64,000 bases of DNA from Chryseobacterium luteum (GTDB lineage: Bacteria; Bacteroidota; Bacteroidia; Flavobacteriales; Weeksellaceae), in NCBI RefSeq assembly GCF_000737785.1, contig NZ_JPRO01000014.1, positions 247,802 to 311,801 on the forward strand, in the 5' to 3' direction. The translations under genes and the position numbers were made by a program. The notes under the pieces are model-generated. The model did not search any database and had not been told where the DNA came from. It was given only the letters and a program-made list of their open reading frames with translations. The first letter of the stretch is position 1; every line of letters begins with the position of its first letter. Shown here piece by piece: positions 47,465 through 58,000 of this stretch.

Positions 47465-48998
47465 TTATTTTAAATCCAATTTTAGCAAGATTGTTTTTGA
47501 TAGCTTCGTCCAATTCATTCGCTTTTTGCATTTGTTCTGCAAGTGTAGCTGTAAGGTTTTGCATTTTTTCTTCAAAAGCTACCCCATCATCTTCTACCGC
47601 TTTAAAATCAATATATCTACCCGGAGTAAGAATATAATTGTTTTTTCGTACCTCTTGAATATTTGCAGATTTACAAAATCCCGGAACATCCTGATAGTCT
47701 TTTGTGAATAGTTCAGGGCTTCTCCAATTATGATACGTTTCTGCTACCTTGAAAATATCAATATCCGTCAGTTCTCTTTGTTTGCGACTAATCATCGTAC
47801 CAAGTTCGCGAGCATCAATAAATAATACTTCGTGATTTCGGTTTCTTAATTTGCTGTTGCCTTCTTTGTTACGAGCCAAGAACCATAAACAAGCCGATAT
47901 TTGTGTGTTATAAAACAATTGAGAAGGTAAAGCCACCATACAGTCTACTAAGTCCGCTTCGATCAACTCTTTGCGGATTTGTCCCTCGGTAGCGATTTCT
48001 GAACTCATACTACCATTAGCCAGTACAATACCCGCTGTTCCATAAGGAGCAAGTTTACTTACAAAGTGCTGTAACCAAGCGTAGTTAGCATTTCCAGTGG
48101 GTGGAATTCCGTATTTCCATTTATGGGTTTCCGCTTTGTTGATATTATAATCGCTGACATTAAAAGGAGGATTAGCAATTACATAATCTACTTTCAATTC
48201 AGGGAATTTATCATTCATTAGTGTATCGCCGAGTTCTATTTTCGCATCTATTCCACGAATAGCTAAGTTCATTTTAGCCAATTTATAAGTGGTTGGATTA
48301 CTTTCCTGTCCAAAAATAGAGATTTTACCTTTCCGGTGCTCGTGAATCTCAATAAAATCTTCACTTTGAACAAACATTCCACCACTACCACAAGCCCCGT
48401 CATACACTCGTTTTTCAGCTTCAGGAGATAACATTTCAACTAATAGTTTTACGATACTCTGAGGTGTGTAAAACTGTCCTCCTTTTTTTCCTTCGGCATC
48501 GGCAAATTGCCCTAAAAAATACTCAAAAACAAATCCTAAAACATCTTTTCCTTTTCCGCTTCCATTTTTACTCAATGTGATAGAACCTATCAAGTCAATC
48601 AATTCTCCCAGACGTTGTTTATCCAACGCAGGACGGGCGTAATCTTTGGGCAAAACGCCTTTCAAAGATGGATTATCTTTCTCAATAGCATCCATCGCAT
48701 CGTCAATGTCTTTCCCAATAGTAGGCAATTTAGCTCTACCTTGCAGCCATTTCCAACGAGCGGATGGCGGAACATAGAAAATCTTATCAGCAGTGTATTC
48801 ATCCTTATCTTCTGGATCAGCACCTGTTTCGGCTTCGATGGATTTCAGATACCTATAATGTTCATCAAAAGCATCAGAAATATATTTTAAGAAAATTAGC
48901 CCCAATACAACATGCTTGTATTCGGCTGCATCCATATTATTTCTTAACTTATCTGCTGCCTGCCAAAGGGTCTTTTCTAATTGTAATGTATCGGTCAT
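47457..48998 (-). CDS. hsdM: Type I DNA methyltransferase subunit
   Basis: The start is set at ATG 48998 ([12 protein letters not shown]), giving 513 aa; the open frame continues to a TTG at 49019 that is less likely. It is an N6-adenine methyltransferase with an N-terminal HsdM_N helical domain, SAM motif [11 protein letters not shown] (about residue 201) and catalytic NPPF (about 274). It is the first gene of hsdM-PIN-hsdS-DUF262-hsdR. Confidence 0.95.
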   Translation of the reverse strand: MTDTLQLEKTLWQAADKLRNNMDAAEYKHVVLGLIFLKYISDAFDEHYRYLKSIEAETGADPEDKDEYTADKIFYVPPSARWKWLQGRAKLPTIGKDIDDAMDAIEKDNPSLKGVLPKDYARPALDKQRLGELIDLIGSITLSKNGSGKGKDVLGFVFEYFLGQFADAEGKKGGQFYTPQSIVKLLVEMLSPEAEKRVYDGACGSGGMFVQSEDFIEIHEHRKGKISIFGQESNPTTYKLAKMNLAIRGIDAKIELGDTLMNDKFPELKVDYVIANPPFNVSDYNINKAETHKWKYGIPPTGNANYAWLQHFVSKLAPYGTAGIVLANGSMSSEIATEGQIRKELIEADLVDCMVALPSQLFYNTQISACLWFLARNKEGNSKLRNRNHEVLFIDARELGTMISRKQRELTDIDIFKVAETYHNWRSPELFTKDYQDVPGFCKSANIQEVRKNNYILTPGRYIDFKAVEDDGVAFEEKMQNLTATLAEQMQKANELDEAIKNNLAKIGFKING

Positions 48999-49244
48999 TA
49001 TTTTTTCGATTATTTGCAAATTTAACCTTTAGTAATGTAAAACTAACAAACTAATATATCAACATAATAGAAAGTAATTTTAAAAATGTTTCTTTATTAT
49101 ACTAAATTACATTTTAATTTAAAATAATTTTTTTTGATATTCTTCTAATTGGAATATTTTCTTTATATCTAAATTCATATTCAGGATTATTTCGATAGTT
49201 ATTACTTTATTTCTATATTTTTTATTATTGGCAAATTCAGAAAA

Positions 49245-49574
49245 TTATGTTTTCTTATCTGCTTTAGCAACAGGCTTCAACTCCCCAGCAAAATCCAGCA
49301 TCACTACCTGACTCCCTACAAACGGATTATAAGACGGCCGATAATCAATATAGCCCGAAGAATGCAGATTCTTCAGGCATTTGTGATAGGTGGCTTTTGA
49401 GTGGATTTTACTGATTCGCATCACTTCATCTCGGGAAATACTGACCGGATTTCGGAAACGGTTGAAATTCCAGAATTGGAATAATGCTAAGTAGAGGCTG
49501 ATGTGTGTGGGATTAAGTGTGCTATCCTGAGCCACCTTTTCATAAAAGCCTGTAAGATGTTTTATGTAATTCAT
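49245..49574 (-). CDS. Winged-helix-like DNA-binding protein
   Basis: This 109-aa protein has a replication-initiator/MarR-like helix arrangement: SRDEVMRISKIHSKATYHK (about residues 45-63), then a wing-type KNLHSSGYIDYRPSYNP. No enzyme domain is present. It is paired with a second small DNA-binding gene upstream, the sort of pair seen in Bacteroidota mobile islands and next to restriction systems. Its target is unknown. Confidence 0.65.
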   Translation of the reverse strand: MNYIKHLTGFYEKVAQDSTLNPTHISLYLALFQFWNFNRFRNPVSISRDEVMRISKIHSKATYHKCLKNLHSSGYIDYRPSYNPFVGSQVVMLDFAGELKPVAKADKKT

Positions 49575-49589
49575 TTTATTAATAATAAA

Positions 49590-49850
49590 TTATCCTTTGC
49601 CATTTAACATTTTTTCGATGTCTTTATAATTGTAGTATAAGGTTCCTCCAACACGAGTATAGGATAAGGTTCCACTGACACGGAGATTCTGTAATGTTCC
49701 GGTAGAAATTTTCAGAAGTTCTTTGACCTCTGATGAGCGTAGCCATAATTTCTGCTCTGAAATTTTGATATTAAAAAGATTTTTAATGTCTTCAAGCAAT
49801 TCGGTTTTGAACTCCTGAAGGTCTTCTTTGGTAACAAGGTTTACTCTCAT
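49590..49850 (-). CDS. Helix-turn-helix (excisionase/MerR-like) protein
   Basis: With the start at ATG 49850 the protein is 86 aa: a short helical N-terminus (EDLQEFKTELLEDIKNL), then KLWLRSSEVKELLKIS...GTLYYNYKDIEKML, the HTH_17-type domain that binds DNA with a single winged helix. Similar proteins accompany integrative elements and act as excisionase or plasmid regulators. No integrase gene is found in the window, so the element may be incomplete or may extend elsewhere. Confidence 0.7.
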   Translation of the reverse strand: MRVNLVTKEDLQEFKTELLEDIKNLFNIKISEQKLWLRSSEVKELLKISTGTLQNLRVSGTLSYTRVGGTLYYNYKDIEKMLNGKG

Positions 49851-50269
49851 AGTTTCTTCATTTTTGTTTTTGATAAAATTTCTTTTGCAAAATTGAAACA
49901 TCAAAATCGTTAAAACAATAGTGTTGAAGGGAGTTGGATTGAATAAGAACAATCTGGAATAATTTGGAAAACGTGGAGATTAAAAAAGAATAAATAAGAA
50001 TGATTTGGAATCTTTAAACCAATTTTAAGAAAAACAAAAAACAAGTTCCGCAGTTTTTTTCCCTTTTTGCAAAAAAGGCAAGAGAGTCTTTGGATATAAA
50101 ACTTGAAAAGTTTGTATATACAAAGACACATCTTGCCATTAAAATCAACGAATGTTATTTCAGAGCTCCAAAAAAAAGAAATAGAACCATAATTATTATG
50201 TAATTAATTGAAAACCAATATCTATTTTTTGTAAATCTGTTTTGGGAGATGACAAATGATAAAAATAAC
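49851..50269. other. Intergenic region, no gene seen
   Basis: The stretch is AT-rich, with A-runs and a few weak dyads. It probably contains the promoter of the two small DNA-binding genes. Nothing else can be supported. Confidence 0.4.
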
Positions 50270-50495
50270 ACCTGGTCTCTTTTTACGCAGGTTAACCTTG
50301 TATTATTTTATACACGTCGGCCAAGAACCTGTGTCTAATTTACGCAGGTCAATCGAATACCTGTATCTCTTTTACTCAGGTTGCTATTGTACAGGAAAAT
50401 ACCAACCTATATCTCTTTTACACAAGTCAGCTAAGAACCTGTATCTTTTTTACGCAGGTCGATTGAGTACCTGTATCTATTTTACACATCTATTA
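50270..50495. repeat. Tandem hairpin array with ~32-bp period
   Basis: Seven units start at about 50270, 50295, 50327, 50359, 50405, 50437 and 50469. Typical units read ACCTGTATCT-N-TTTTACGCAGGT, a hairpin with ACCTG/CAGGT arms, followed by a variable 9-base linker. Four of six spacings are exactly 32 bp. Because 32 is not a multiple of three and units are palindromic, the open frame across it (50256-50588) is probably not coding. Confidence 0.7.
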
Positions 50496-50659
50496 ATTTT
50501 TAAAAGGTTTACTGTTGTTGTGAAAACTTTGTTGGAATGTGGGAAACTCCGAGGGAAAAGCTGGGATGAGTTTTCCATATTTCAATAAATGCACTGGTTT
50601 TTACATTGCAGAATGTACTTTAGGACATACAAAAGAGTAATGCTCCCTTTATTTAGAAA

Positions 50660-52360
50660 TCAATTTTCACCGATTTCCTTCATCCTGTTCTTTATAAATT
50701 CTATCGGTCTTATTCCGTTAATTTCGAAAAAATGGGTTGAGAATAATTGTCGGCTAGACATTCCACATTCGTGAGCCAGGTTTTCAACTTTGTACTGCAG
50801 ATACATTTTATTTTCCACAAGAAGATTGGTAATATATCCGATTCGTAAAACCTTTAGATACTGCGTGAAAGAAACATTCAGATGTTCATTCAGTACATAA
50901 GATAGTTGGGAGTGTGTTCTTCCAAACATTTTTGCAACCATTGGTAAGGTCAGGTTTTTGTCAAGAAATCGTTTGTCTTCTTCAAACTTTTTGAGTTTTT
51001 CTTTAATATCTTCAATGATTTCGGGACTGTGTTTTTTTTTCTTTTCAGAAGTTTTTTTGTTTGCAATTAGAAAAGAATAATACTTCCTGAACTTTTTCAA
51101 TAGTTTAATAAATTTTCCAGGAAATTTAATTTCTCTATTACGCAGTCTGATTACTAAAAAAAATAGAAGAAAAATCACAACTGGCGTAGCAATTAGAAAG
51201 TAAAAATCATTATGCAGTTTATTCTCCCATATTTGTTTTTCTTCTAGTAATCTTTCCGTATCATATTCTTCGTGGATTTTTGAAGACAACATTGCAAAAT
51301 CAACATTCAAGGTTGAATTCGTTAGTAAAAACTGGTCACTATAATACAGTCGCTTACCCAAACTACCGTTCTCTTTCGCATCCGTAATGAGGTACTTATA
51401 ACTTGACCGGATCTCGGGAGTAGTAAATTGAACCTTGTTAATCATAGAGTCCACTTTATTCAGATAAACCAGTGATTCTGCTCTGTTTCCTTTGAGCCAA
51501 TACAGTTTCCCTAAGTAAAAATAAACAGCGGTTAACGAATTATAATCCTGATTATTGACCAAAATATCACGTGAAAGTTTCAAATGTTTAAGTGCTTCAT
51601 CTGTGTTCCCTTTTCTTAAAAGTTGTACACCTTTCCCTTTTTGAAAGTAACCATATTCAAGTAAATGCTCATTGATGTTTTTCAATTTTTGTAACCCGAT
51701 ACTAATCAATGAATCTTCCTTGTTGTATAAACGAAGATTTTCATAACAATTACTCAGACGGTAAATGCTATTAAAATAACCTGCCTCATTATTCAACCTG
51801 ATGTTTGGGTGAAGGTTTTCTTTCATATTTTCCTCAAAATACTTCGTAGTCTTTCTAAAGTGAACTGCAGCTTCTTCGTAGTAACCCAAATAACTTTTTA
51901 CCATCCCGAGATGATAGTCTATTTTATTTATCAGATAATCGTTGCTTGAATTCCGAGAGAATTGATAAGCCTTAAGGTATTGCTCCAAAGCATACTTATA
52001 TTGTCTCTTGTTATAATAGTAGATAATGCCTTTTCCGAGGTATGCCCTTGAAATGATATCACGGTCACTTGATTTGAATGCCATTACTATAGCACTGTCG
52101 GCATAAGACAATTTTCGATTTATGTCTTCGGTGTAATATATAGCATCTTCATAACCTATAATCTGCTTTTTCCAATTATTTTCTTTTTTTGCTTTTTCTA
52201 TATACTTATTCACAAAAACCATTGCCCTTGAATCGTTTTCAGGATAGTTTTCATACAAGTCTGCAATCGTCTTGTATGATAAGCTTTGTAATTCCTGGGC
52301 ATTAAGAAAAAAGAAGAACAAATTAAAAATCAAAAGTGAAATCTTTAGATGATAATGCAT
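50660..52360 (-). CDS. TPR-containing membrane AraC-family regulator
   Basis: This 566-aa protein has a signal peptide (LLIFNLFFFFLNAQ), a run of TPR-like helical repeats (about residues 30-370, periplasmic), one transmembrane segment (about 385-410, FYFLIATPVVIFLLFFLVIR) and a cytosolic AraC-type double HTH (about 460-566, LPMVAKMFGRTHSQLSYVLNEH and GMSSRQLFSTHF). Such one-component sensors of Bacteroidota join outside sensing to gene control. Its nearest candidate targets are MauE, the small secreted protein and the tlpA-susC-susD operon. Confidence 0.88.
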   Translation of the reverse strand: MHYHLKISLLIFNLFFFFLNAQELQSLSYKTIADLYENYPENDSRAMVFVNKYIEKAKKENNWKKQIIGYEDAIYYTEDINRKLSYADSAIVMAFKSSDRDIISRAYLGKGIIYYYNKRQYKYALEQYLKAYQFSRNSSNDYLINKIDYHLGMVKSYLGYYEEAAVHFRKTTKYFEENMKENLHPNIRLNNEAGYFNSIYRLSNCYENLRLYNKEDSLISIGLQKLKNINEHLLEYGYFQKGKGVQLLRKGNTDEALKHLKLSRDILVNNQDYNSLTAVYFYLGKLYWLKGNRAESLVYLNKVDSMINKVQFTTPEIRSSYKYLITDAKENGSLGKRLYYSDQFLLTNSTLNVDFAMLSSKIHEEYDTERLLEEKQIWENKLHNDFYFLIATPVVIFLLFFLVIRLRNREIKFPGKFIKLLKKFRKYYSFLIANKKTSEKKKKHSPEIIEDIKEKLKKFEEDKRFLDKNLTLPMVAKMFGRTHSQLSYVLNEHLNVSFTQYLKVLRIGYITNLLVENKMYLQYKVENLAHECGMSSRQLFSTHFFEINGIRPIEFIKNRMKEIGEN

Positions 52361-52633
52361 AACATTATGATATATTCAAATTTACCGGAAAAATCTATTA
52401 CAAAATGTACTTGAACAAGCTTCGAGTTCGGCTCCATTCCTAGTAAATCTCTAAATAATTAATTTTCAATTAGTTAAAAATAAATATAGTGGGAAGGATG
52501 TATATTTCATTACGTAGAAAACATATTTCTTTCCCACTATTGTTTTTCTCAACCTCACAGTCAGTGTAATTTAGACGTAAGAATTCAAAGTGATTCAATC
52601 AGCAAATCAATTTTAAATAAATCATAAAATATT

Positions 52634-53062
52634 ATGAAAAAAGTCAAAACAAGAGTCGTAGAATTCATCAGCTACTTCTTTATACTGTTGTTTTGTTACG
52701 CCGGGATCAGTAAAATAATGGATTTTGAAAATTTTCAGGTTCAGATTTCGGAATCACCTTTATTGAATGGATTTTCGGAATTTCTCCCTTACACTATTAT
52801 TATTGCCGAATTTCTCGTTGCAGGATTATTATGTTATCCGAAGACCAGAAATATAGGATTGATTGGAAGTTTTATTTTGATGCTCATTTTCACAGGTTAT
52901 ATTGCACTAATACTAAGTACAAGTGATAATCTTCCTTGTTCCTGCGGAGGAATTTTAGAGAAAATGAGCTGGAATCAGCACCTGATTTTTAATATAGGAT
53001 GCGTCCTACTCGCTGCAATAGCTTTAGTAATGAATATAAAATACAGCAGGCCTGCTAGATAA
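52634..53062 (+). CDS. MauE/DoxX family redox-associated membrane protein
   Basis: This 142-aa protein has four transmembrane helices (about 12-30, 48-70, 76-98, 115-135) and the conserved Cys motif NLPCSCGG between helices 3 and 4. MauE proteins are thought to pass electrons or disulfides across the membrane in the maturation of Cys-rich periplasmic proteins. The genes nearby encode a small secreted protein with two Cys and a TlpA-like thioredoxin, consistent with a shared thiol-redox task. Confidence 0.85.
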   Translation: MKKVKTRVVEFISYFFILLFCYAGISKIMDFENFQVQISESPLLNGFSEFLPYTIIIAEFLVAGLLCYPKTRNIGLIGSFILMLIFTGYIALILSTSDNLPCSCGGILEKMSWNQHLIFNIGCVLLAAIALVMNIKYSRPAR

Positions 53063-53342
53063 GAATGTTACCGTAGTTGCTCACGGATAAAAATGATTGG
53101 AATTTGATATTAAAGTTTAACCTTAGAATTAGACGGTCGAAAGCTGTCTAACAATTCGAAACTCTAAAATGAATTTATTAACAACAATTTGTTTGAGAAT
53201 ATGTAGAATAGGATATTTTGGTACGACAAGATTCTTTAATCTATGGGTATAACTAATTATTTTACCTACTCAATCGTATTTTTCAGGCAGGTTTCTAAAG
53301 TTTTTAAGGTAATCTTTTTTGATATATAAAAAGACCAGAATT

Positions 53343-53657
53343 ATGAAATTCAACCAATTTTTGAAAATCAATGCAGTAGCTATTGCTGCTATTATGTTTA
53401 CAGGTGCTACGATGTCTTTTAAAATCATCGAAAAAAAGGCAGCCGACCAACAATTCTATTACAATAGCACAGACACTTCTGCAGGTGCTTTCTCTCAAGA
53501 GTCTAACTGGGCGGTAGGAGCTGGTTCATCATGTCTGACCACAGGAAATAAACCTTGTACAATCACAGTTCCAGAAGGACAGGATTTAGTTGATGTGATC
53601 GGAGGAATGACTAACTCTCAAGTTCTTGCTATTCATCCGAGTGAGAGAAGACAGTAA
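53343..53657 (+). CDS. Small secreted Cys-pair protein (DUF6520-like)
   Basis: The start is set at ATG 53343 (MKFNQFLKINAVAIAAIMFTGATMSF), giving a signal peptide and a 104-aa precursor; the open frame from 53319 adds only charged residues. The mature part has FYYNSTD and two cysteines in SSCLTTGNKPCTITVPEG. It resembles in layout the small secreted flavobacterial proteins grouped as DUF6520, though that label is from memory and tentative. It sits beside MauE and converges on the susCD operon. Confidence 0.6.
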   Translation: MKFNQFLKINAVAIAAIMFTGATMSFKIIEKKAADQQFYYNSTDTSAGAFSQESNWAVGAGSSCLTTGNKPCTITVPEGQDLVDVIGGMTNSQVLAIHPSERRQ

Positions 53658-53718
53658 TAGTCCTTTCAATCAGAATTTAAAAGTAGGGTTGGCAATAATT
53701 TTCCAACCCTATTATTTT

Positions 53719-55068
53719 TTATCTTGGATTCTGCGGCATTCCTGTAAGTATGATAATTTCTTCGGGAATAGCGATGGCATATCTCAGATCATTGGGTGGC
53801 AAAGTGTAGGTTTGCCCATTAACAGTTCTGGTAAGCGTAATATTAGCTCCGTCACGGTTGTACCTTTTCAAATCAGACCATCTTAGCCCACGAATCAAAA
53901 GCTCTTTTCTTCTTTCTTTTAAAATAATATTCAAAGCCTCTGTCTGTGAATTGCCAGTCATTGGGATATAAGTTCCTGTTTTCCATCTTTTGACAAGCAG
54001 GTTATTGAGATACCCCATACCTTCCTGAATCTTATTCAATCTTACATTACATTCTGCTGCCATAAGATAAAGTTCATCGGTTGCCACACTTACAATTGGC
54101 CCATTGACATTATTGTAATAACCTTTGAATAGAACTTCATTAGCAGTATTCTTATTGAAAAAAACGGTTTTTCGTAAGTCATTGTTTTCATACATCTGGT
54201 AAATGTGATCGGGAATCTTTGCCGGAATCAGATGAGATTCATATCCCATAGCTGTCCACAAAAGAACTTCCTTATTCATTTCCTCGATGGGATAATCAGC
54301 ATTGGGATTCAGGGCATTAAAATCCATCAAGTCATTATTGATGTTTAATGCTTGTTCTGTATTCTTAAGGGCATTGTCATAATCTCCCATAAATAAATAG
54401 GTACGGGCCAACAGACCATAGGCTGCCGCTCTCGATATCCTCATTCCGGAAATCTGTTTCGGTAAAAGTAAAGGAATTGCAGTCTGCAGGTCACTGATGA
54501 TCTGATCATAGGTCTGCTTTACTGTTGAACGTACTGACGGAATATTCATATCAGGGTCTAATCTTAATGGAAGTCCCAAGTCTGTTCCGGCGGTTTGAGG
54601 ATCATAAGCCTTACACCAGATCTGAGCAGCGTCAAGATATCGGAAAGCACGTAATGCCAACGCCTGTCCTCTGATATTATCTGCTTGTTCCCCTGTGAAG
54701 TTCTTATCCTGCATATTGAACAATACGGCATTACATACATAGATGCTCCTATAGCAGGTAGACCAATCGTTCCCAGAGGAAATGGGAGGAGCTACATTGT
54801 CCGGCATCCATATGTGAAGACGCTTGGTCGCCTCGAAGCTCAAACCATTGTAATCTGCATCTGTAAGATAGTGATCATCCGAACTCGTTTCTCCACTCGA
54901 AGCAAAATCCACATTAAGGAAACCATAATTGTTGAGAAGCATTTGGTTGTCCTCCAATCTATCGGGAGTTGCCAACTTCAGATCAGACTTTTCGTCTAAA
55001 AAATCACTGCATCCAAACGAGATTAGAATTAATGATAACGATGTTAGTAGTATTTTAATTTTTCTCAT
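53719..55068 (-). CDS. RagB/SusD family outer-membrane lipoprotein
   Basis: This 449-aa surface lipoprotein (signal ILISFGC, Cys ~20) has the SusD_RagB helical TPR scaffold: NDWSTCYRSIYVCNAVL (about residue 100), GQALALRAFRYLDAAQIW (about 130) and the C-terminal EALNIILKERRKELLIRGLRWSDLKR (about 375). SusD proteins form a lid on the SusC transporter and capture the substrate. No glycoside hydrolase lies nearby, so the substrate is not necessarily a glycan. It is the last gene of the operon. Confidence 0.93.
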   Translation of the reverse strand: MRKIKILLTSLSLILISFGCSDFLDEKSDLKLATPDRLEDNQMLLNNYGFLNVDFASSGETSSDDHYLTDADYNGLSFEATKRLHIWMPDNVAPPISSGNDWSTCYRSIYVCNAVLFNMQDKNFTGEQADNIRGQALALRAFRYLDAAQIWCKAYDPQTAGTDLGLPLRLDPDMNIPSVRSTVKQTYDQIISDLQTAIPLLLPKQISGMRISRAAAYGLLARTYLFMGDYDNALKNTEQALNINNDLMDFNALNPNADYPIEEMNKEVLLWTAMGYESHLIPAKIPDHIYQMYENNDLRKTVFFNKNTANEVLFKGYYNNVNGPIVSVATDELYLMAAECNVRLNKIQEGMGYLNNLLVKRWKTGTYIPMTGNSQTEALNIILKERRKELLIRGLRWSDLKRYNRDGANITLTRTVNGQTYTLPPNDLRYAIAIPEEIIILTGMPQNPR

Positions 55069-55079
55069 TTCTATCCATT

Positions 55080-58000
55080 TTAAAATTTAGCTTTTAATCC
55101 TAATGTAAAGGTCATAGGAGGTTTTAAGGTGTTGCTTCCCAAATTGAAATCAGGATCGATTCCGCTTTTACTCTCTTGCCAGAGTATTCCGAGATTACTG
55201 ACATTAGCATACAGCTGAAGACTTTTAAGCGGTAAACCACGCCATTGCCTTTTACTGATCTCATATCCAAGATTGATGTACTGCAGACGGATATGGTCGC
55301 CTTTTTCAATCAATGCAGCCGAACCTGCATAGAAGGCATCCCTGTTGGAATTCGTCTGATATTGATTGGAAGGCACATTGGTGAAAGCTTCATCACCTGG
55401 CTTCTGCCATCTTTGCTCATAATCGCTGTGACCGTTCCATTCCCTGAATAAGCTGGTGTAGTTAATGGATGGTCTTCTGAAATAATAGCCCATCTTATAG
55501 GTAATTCCAACATCAAGGCTTAGTTGTTTAAAAGCAAACGTATTGGTAAAAGAACCATATACAGTTGGTATTGCAGAACCGAAATACTGGAGATCCTTGA
55601 CATCAGCACCCATAATTTTTGCGTAATCCTTACTGACCTCTCCATTCAGATACCCTCTGGGATCGCCTGTCTGTGGATCGAGTCCTGCCCATTGGTAGCC
55701 AAACATCGAATAGACAGGTAAACCTTCAATTCCGGATATGGGAACAGAGGCAAGTACAAAGTTTCTGGCTATGGTACTGCTCGGATAATACTTCGTCACT
55801 TTATCTTTATAAGTACTGAAGTTAAGAGTGGTGAGCCATCTGAAAGATCTATTGATATTGATGGTCTTGAGTTCCACATCAACACCTTTTCCTGCAATTC
55901 CTGCAACATTCCACACAAGACTACTCAATCCGATGGTGTAATCCAGTGGAACTTGCCCGAAAAGGTTTTCTCCTTTTTTCTGGAAATACTCCACAGAACC
56001 TGAGATCCGGTTATTTTTGGTTGCAAAATCTAATCCTGCATTGATCATTCTGACCGTTTCCCAACGAAGCTGCGGATTGTAGTAATTGTCAAATCTCGCC
56101 ATCTGCTCCTGCGTATATGTTGAAACACCGAGCAATGCCATCGTGGTTACGGCAACCATCGCAGGATTTATATTCCCGTTGAAACCGTATGAACCTCTTA
56201 GCTTCAGATTCGGAAGCCAGCTTACAGCATAAAACTTTTCATTGCCTACATTCCACGAAATACCTGTTGACCAGAAAGGATTCCATTGGTCATTGGTCTT
56301 CAACCCAAACAAGTTGCTTGCATCACGACGAGCACTTCCTGAAATTGTATAACGGTTATCAAATGTGTAGGCTGCATTCGCATAGACCGATACAAAACGA
56401 TTGGTGGATTCCCTCAAAGAGTTCAGATTGTCGATAAAGCCTGTACCTCCTGCAATAATCGGGAATCTCTTGCTGAGGTCGACCATTCCAAATGAAAGGT
56501 TGTTGTGGTCATATCCATAATATCTGTTATTGCCCGACTGTGAATTTGCATCTCTTACCTCGCTTCCCAAAATGGCTGAAATCTGATGTTTGCCAAAACC
56601 TCTGTTAAAATTGAGCTGTCCCCGGAAATTATTGATCAGTAATTGCGAGTTGGTCTTATCCATTATCGCTCCTTTAGGAACATTGTAGGTCAGACTGCCA
56701 TTACTGTTTATGACCGTGAACCTGTTCACATAATCCCTTACAAAGTAACTTTCCTCATCATACAGGGTATTGGAAAGTCCTGCGGTTCTCTGATACTGAT
56801 ATTTTATATCAACATCCAATCCTTTCAATATCTTGTAGTTCAATCCTGCATTGAGAATGATCTCTGAGCTTTTGCTTTTGACTGAATTATGCTGCCAATC
56901 GGTAAGCGGATAATAATTCCAATCTAATAATTTTCCGTTGCCTAGTGCTGATTTATATCCCTGTTCATAAGATTTTGAAACCGCCAATGCATTTCCGTAT
57001 TGATCTGCCATTTCCATATAAGGGACGGAATTGGTTTTCATAATAATACTTCCATAAGCACTTCGACCGCTCTGAGTTGCGGAATGGGTAAAGAAGATTC
57101 CGGTGTTCAATGTCAGATTCTTCAACGGTTGCCAAGTATTTTGGAAGCGTAAATTCACACGTTCGTATTTTTCTCCAAGGTTTCCCGTATTGTCATCATA
57201 GCCCAAAGATGATGTCCAAGAAAATTGAGGAGCTCCGCCCGCCATACTTAAAGAATACTGTCTGTTTTCCAAAGGCTGGTACATATATTTTCGGTATTGG
57301 TCACGGGAGTCAATCGTCTTCAAACGTTCTATTTCATTTCGTACATATTCGGATGAAAACAATCCTTTCTTTTCCTTGTTCAGTAAGTCAACTACAGGAG
57401 ATAATACTGGATGGCTGGTCGAATTAATATCAGTGTTATAAAAATTCTTCTTAAATAATTCCTGTTCCACATCGATAAAGTCTGAACTGGACATTGTTTT
57501 CAGATAATTGAAATCAGGCTTAGGGCTGGTCATTAAATAAGTGTTGAAATTGACCGTCACAGGTTGGTTGTACTTTGCCGTTTTGGTCGTGATGACAATT
57601 ACGCCATTAGCTGCCCTTGCTCCCCAGATACTCGATGCGGCGGCATCTTTGAGAACAGTGATGCTTTCAACAATGTTGGGGTCGATGTTGCTGATATCAC
57701 CATCGTAAGGAAAATTGTCTACTACAATCAAAGGCGATTTAGGCCCTTGAATGGTGCTTAGTCCTCTGACCATAATTTGTGACCCTCCTTGGGATGTTCC
57801 TTTATTGATGACAATCCCGTTGGCTGTAGCGGCTAAACGGTCAAGGATATTGGTGGAAACCTGTGTATTCAGTGCAGAATTACTCACTGAAGAGAAAGAA
57901 CCTGTGGCACGTTCTTTAGGGATCTTCTGGTAACCTGTCGTGAGCACCACCTCATCAATTTGGGAGACCTTTTCGGATAGGCCAATTCTTAAAGGTTCTT

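Noticed and set aside
50270..50495. CRISPR array
   Set aside because: Linkers are only about 9 bases, units vary, and no cas genes are present.
50256..50588. Open frame of 110 codons across the hairpin array
   Set aside because: The 32-bp period is not a multiple of three, the units are palindromes, and the predicted protein has no plausible composition; the repeat explains the open frame.
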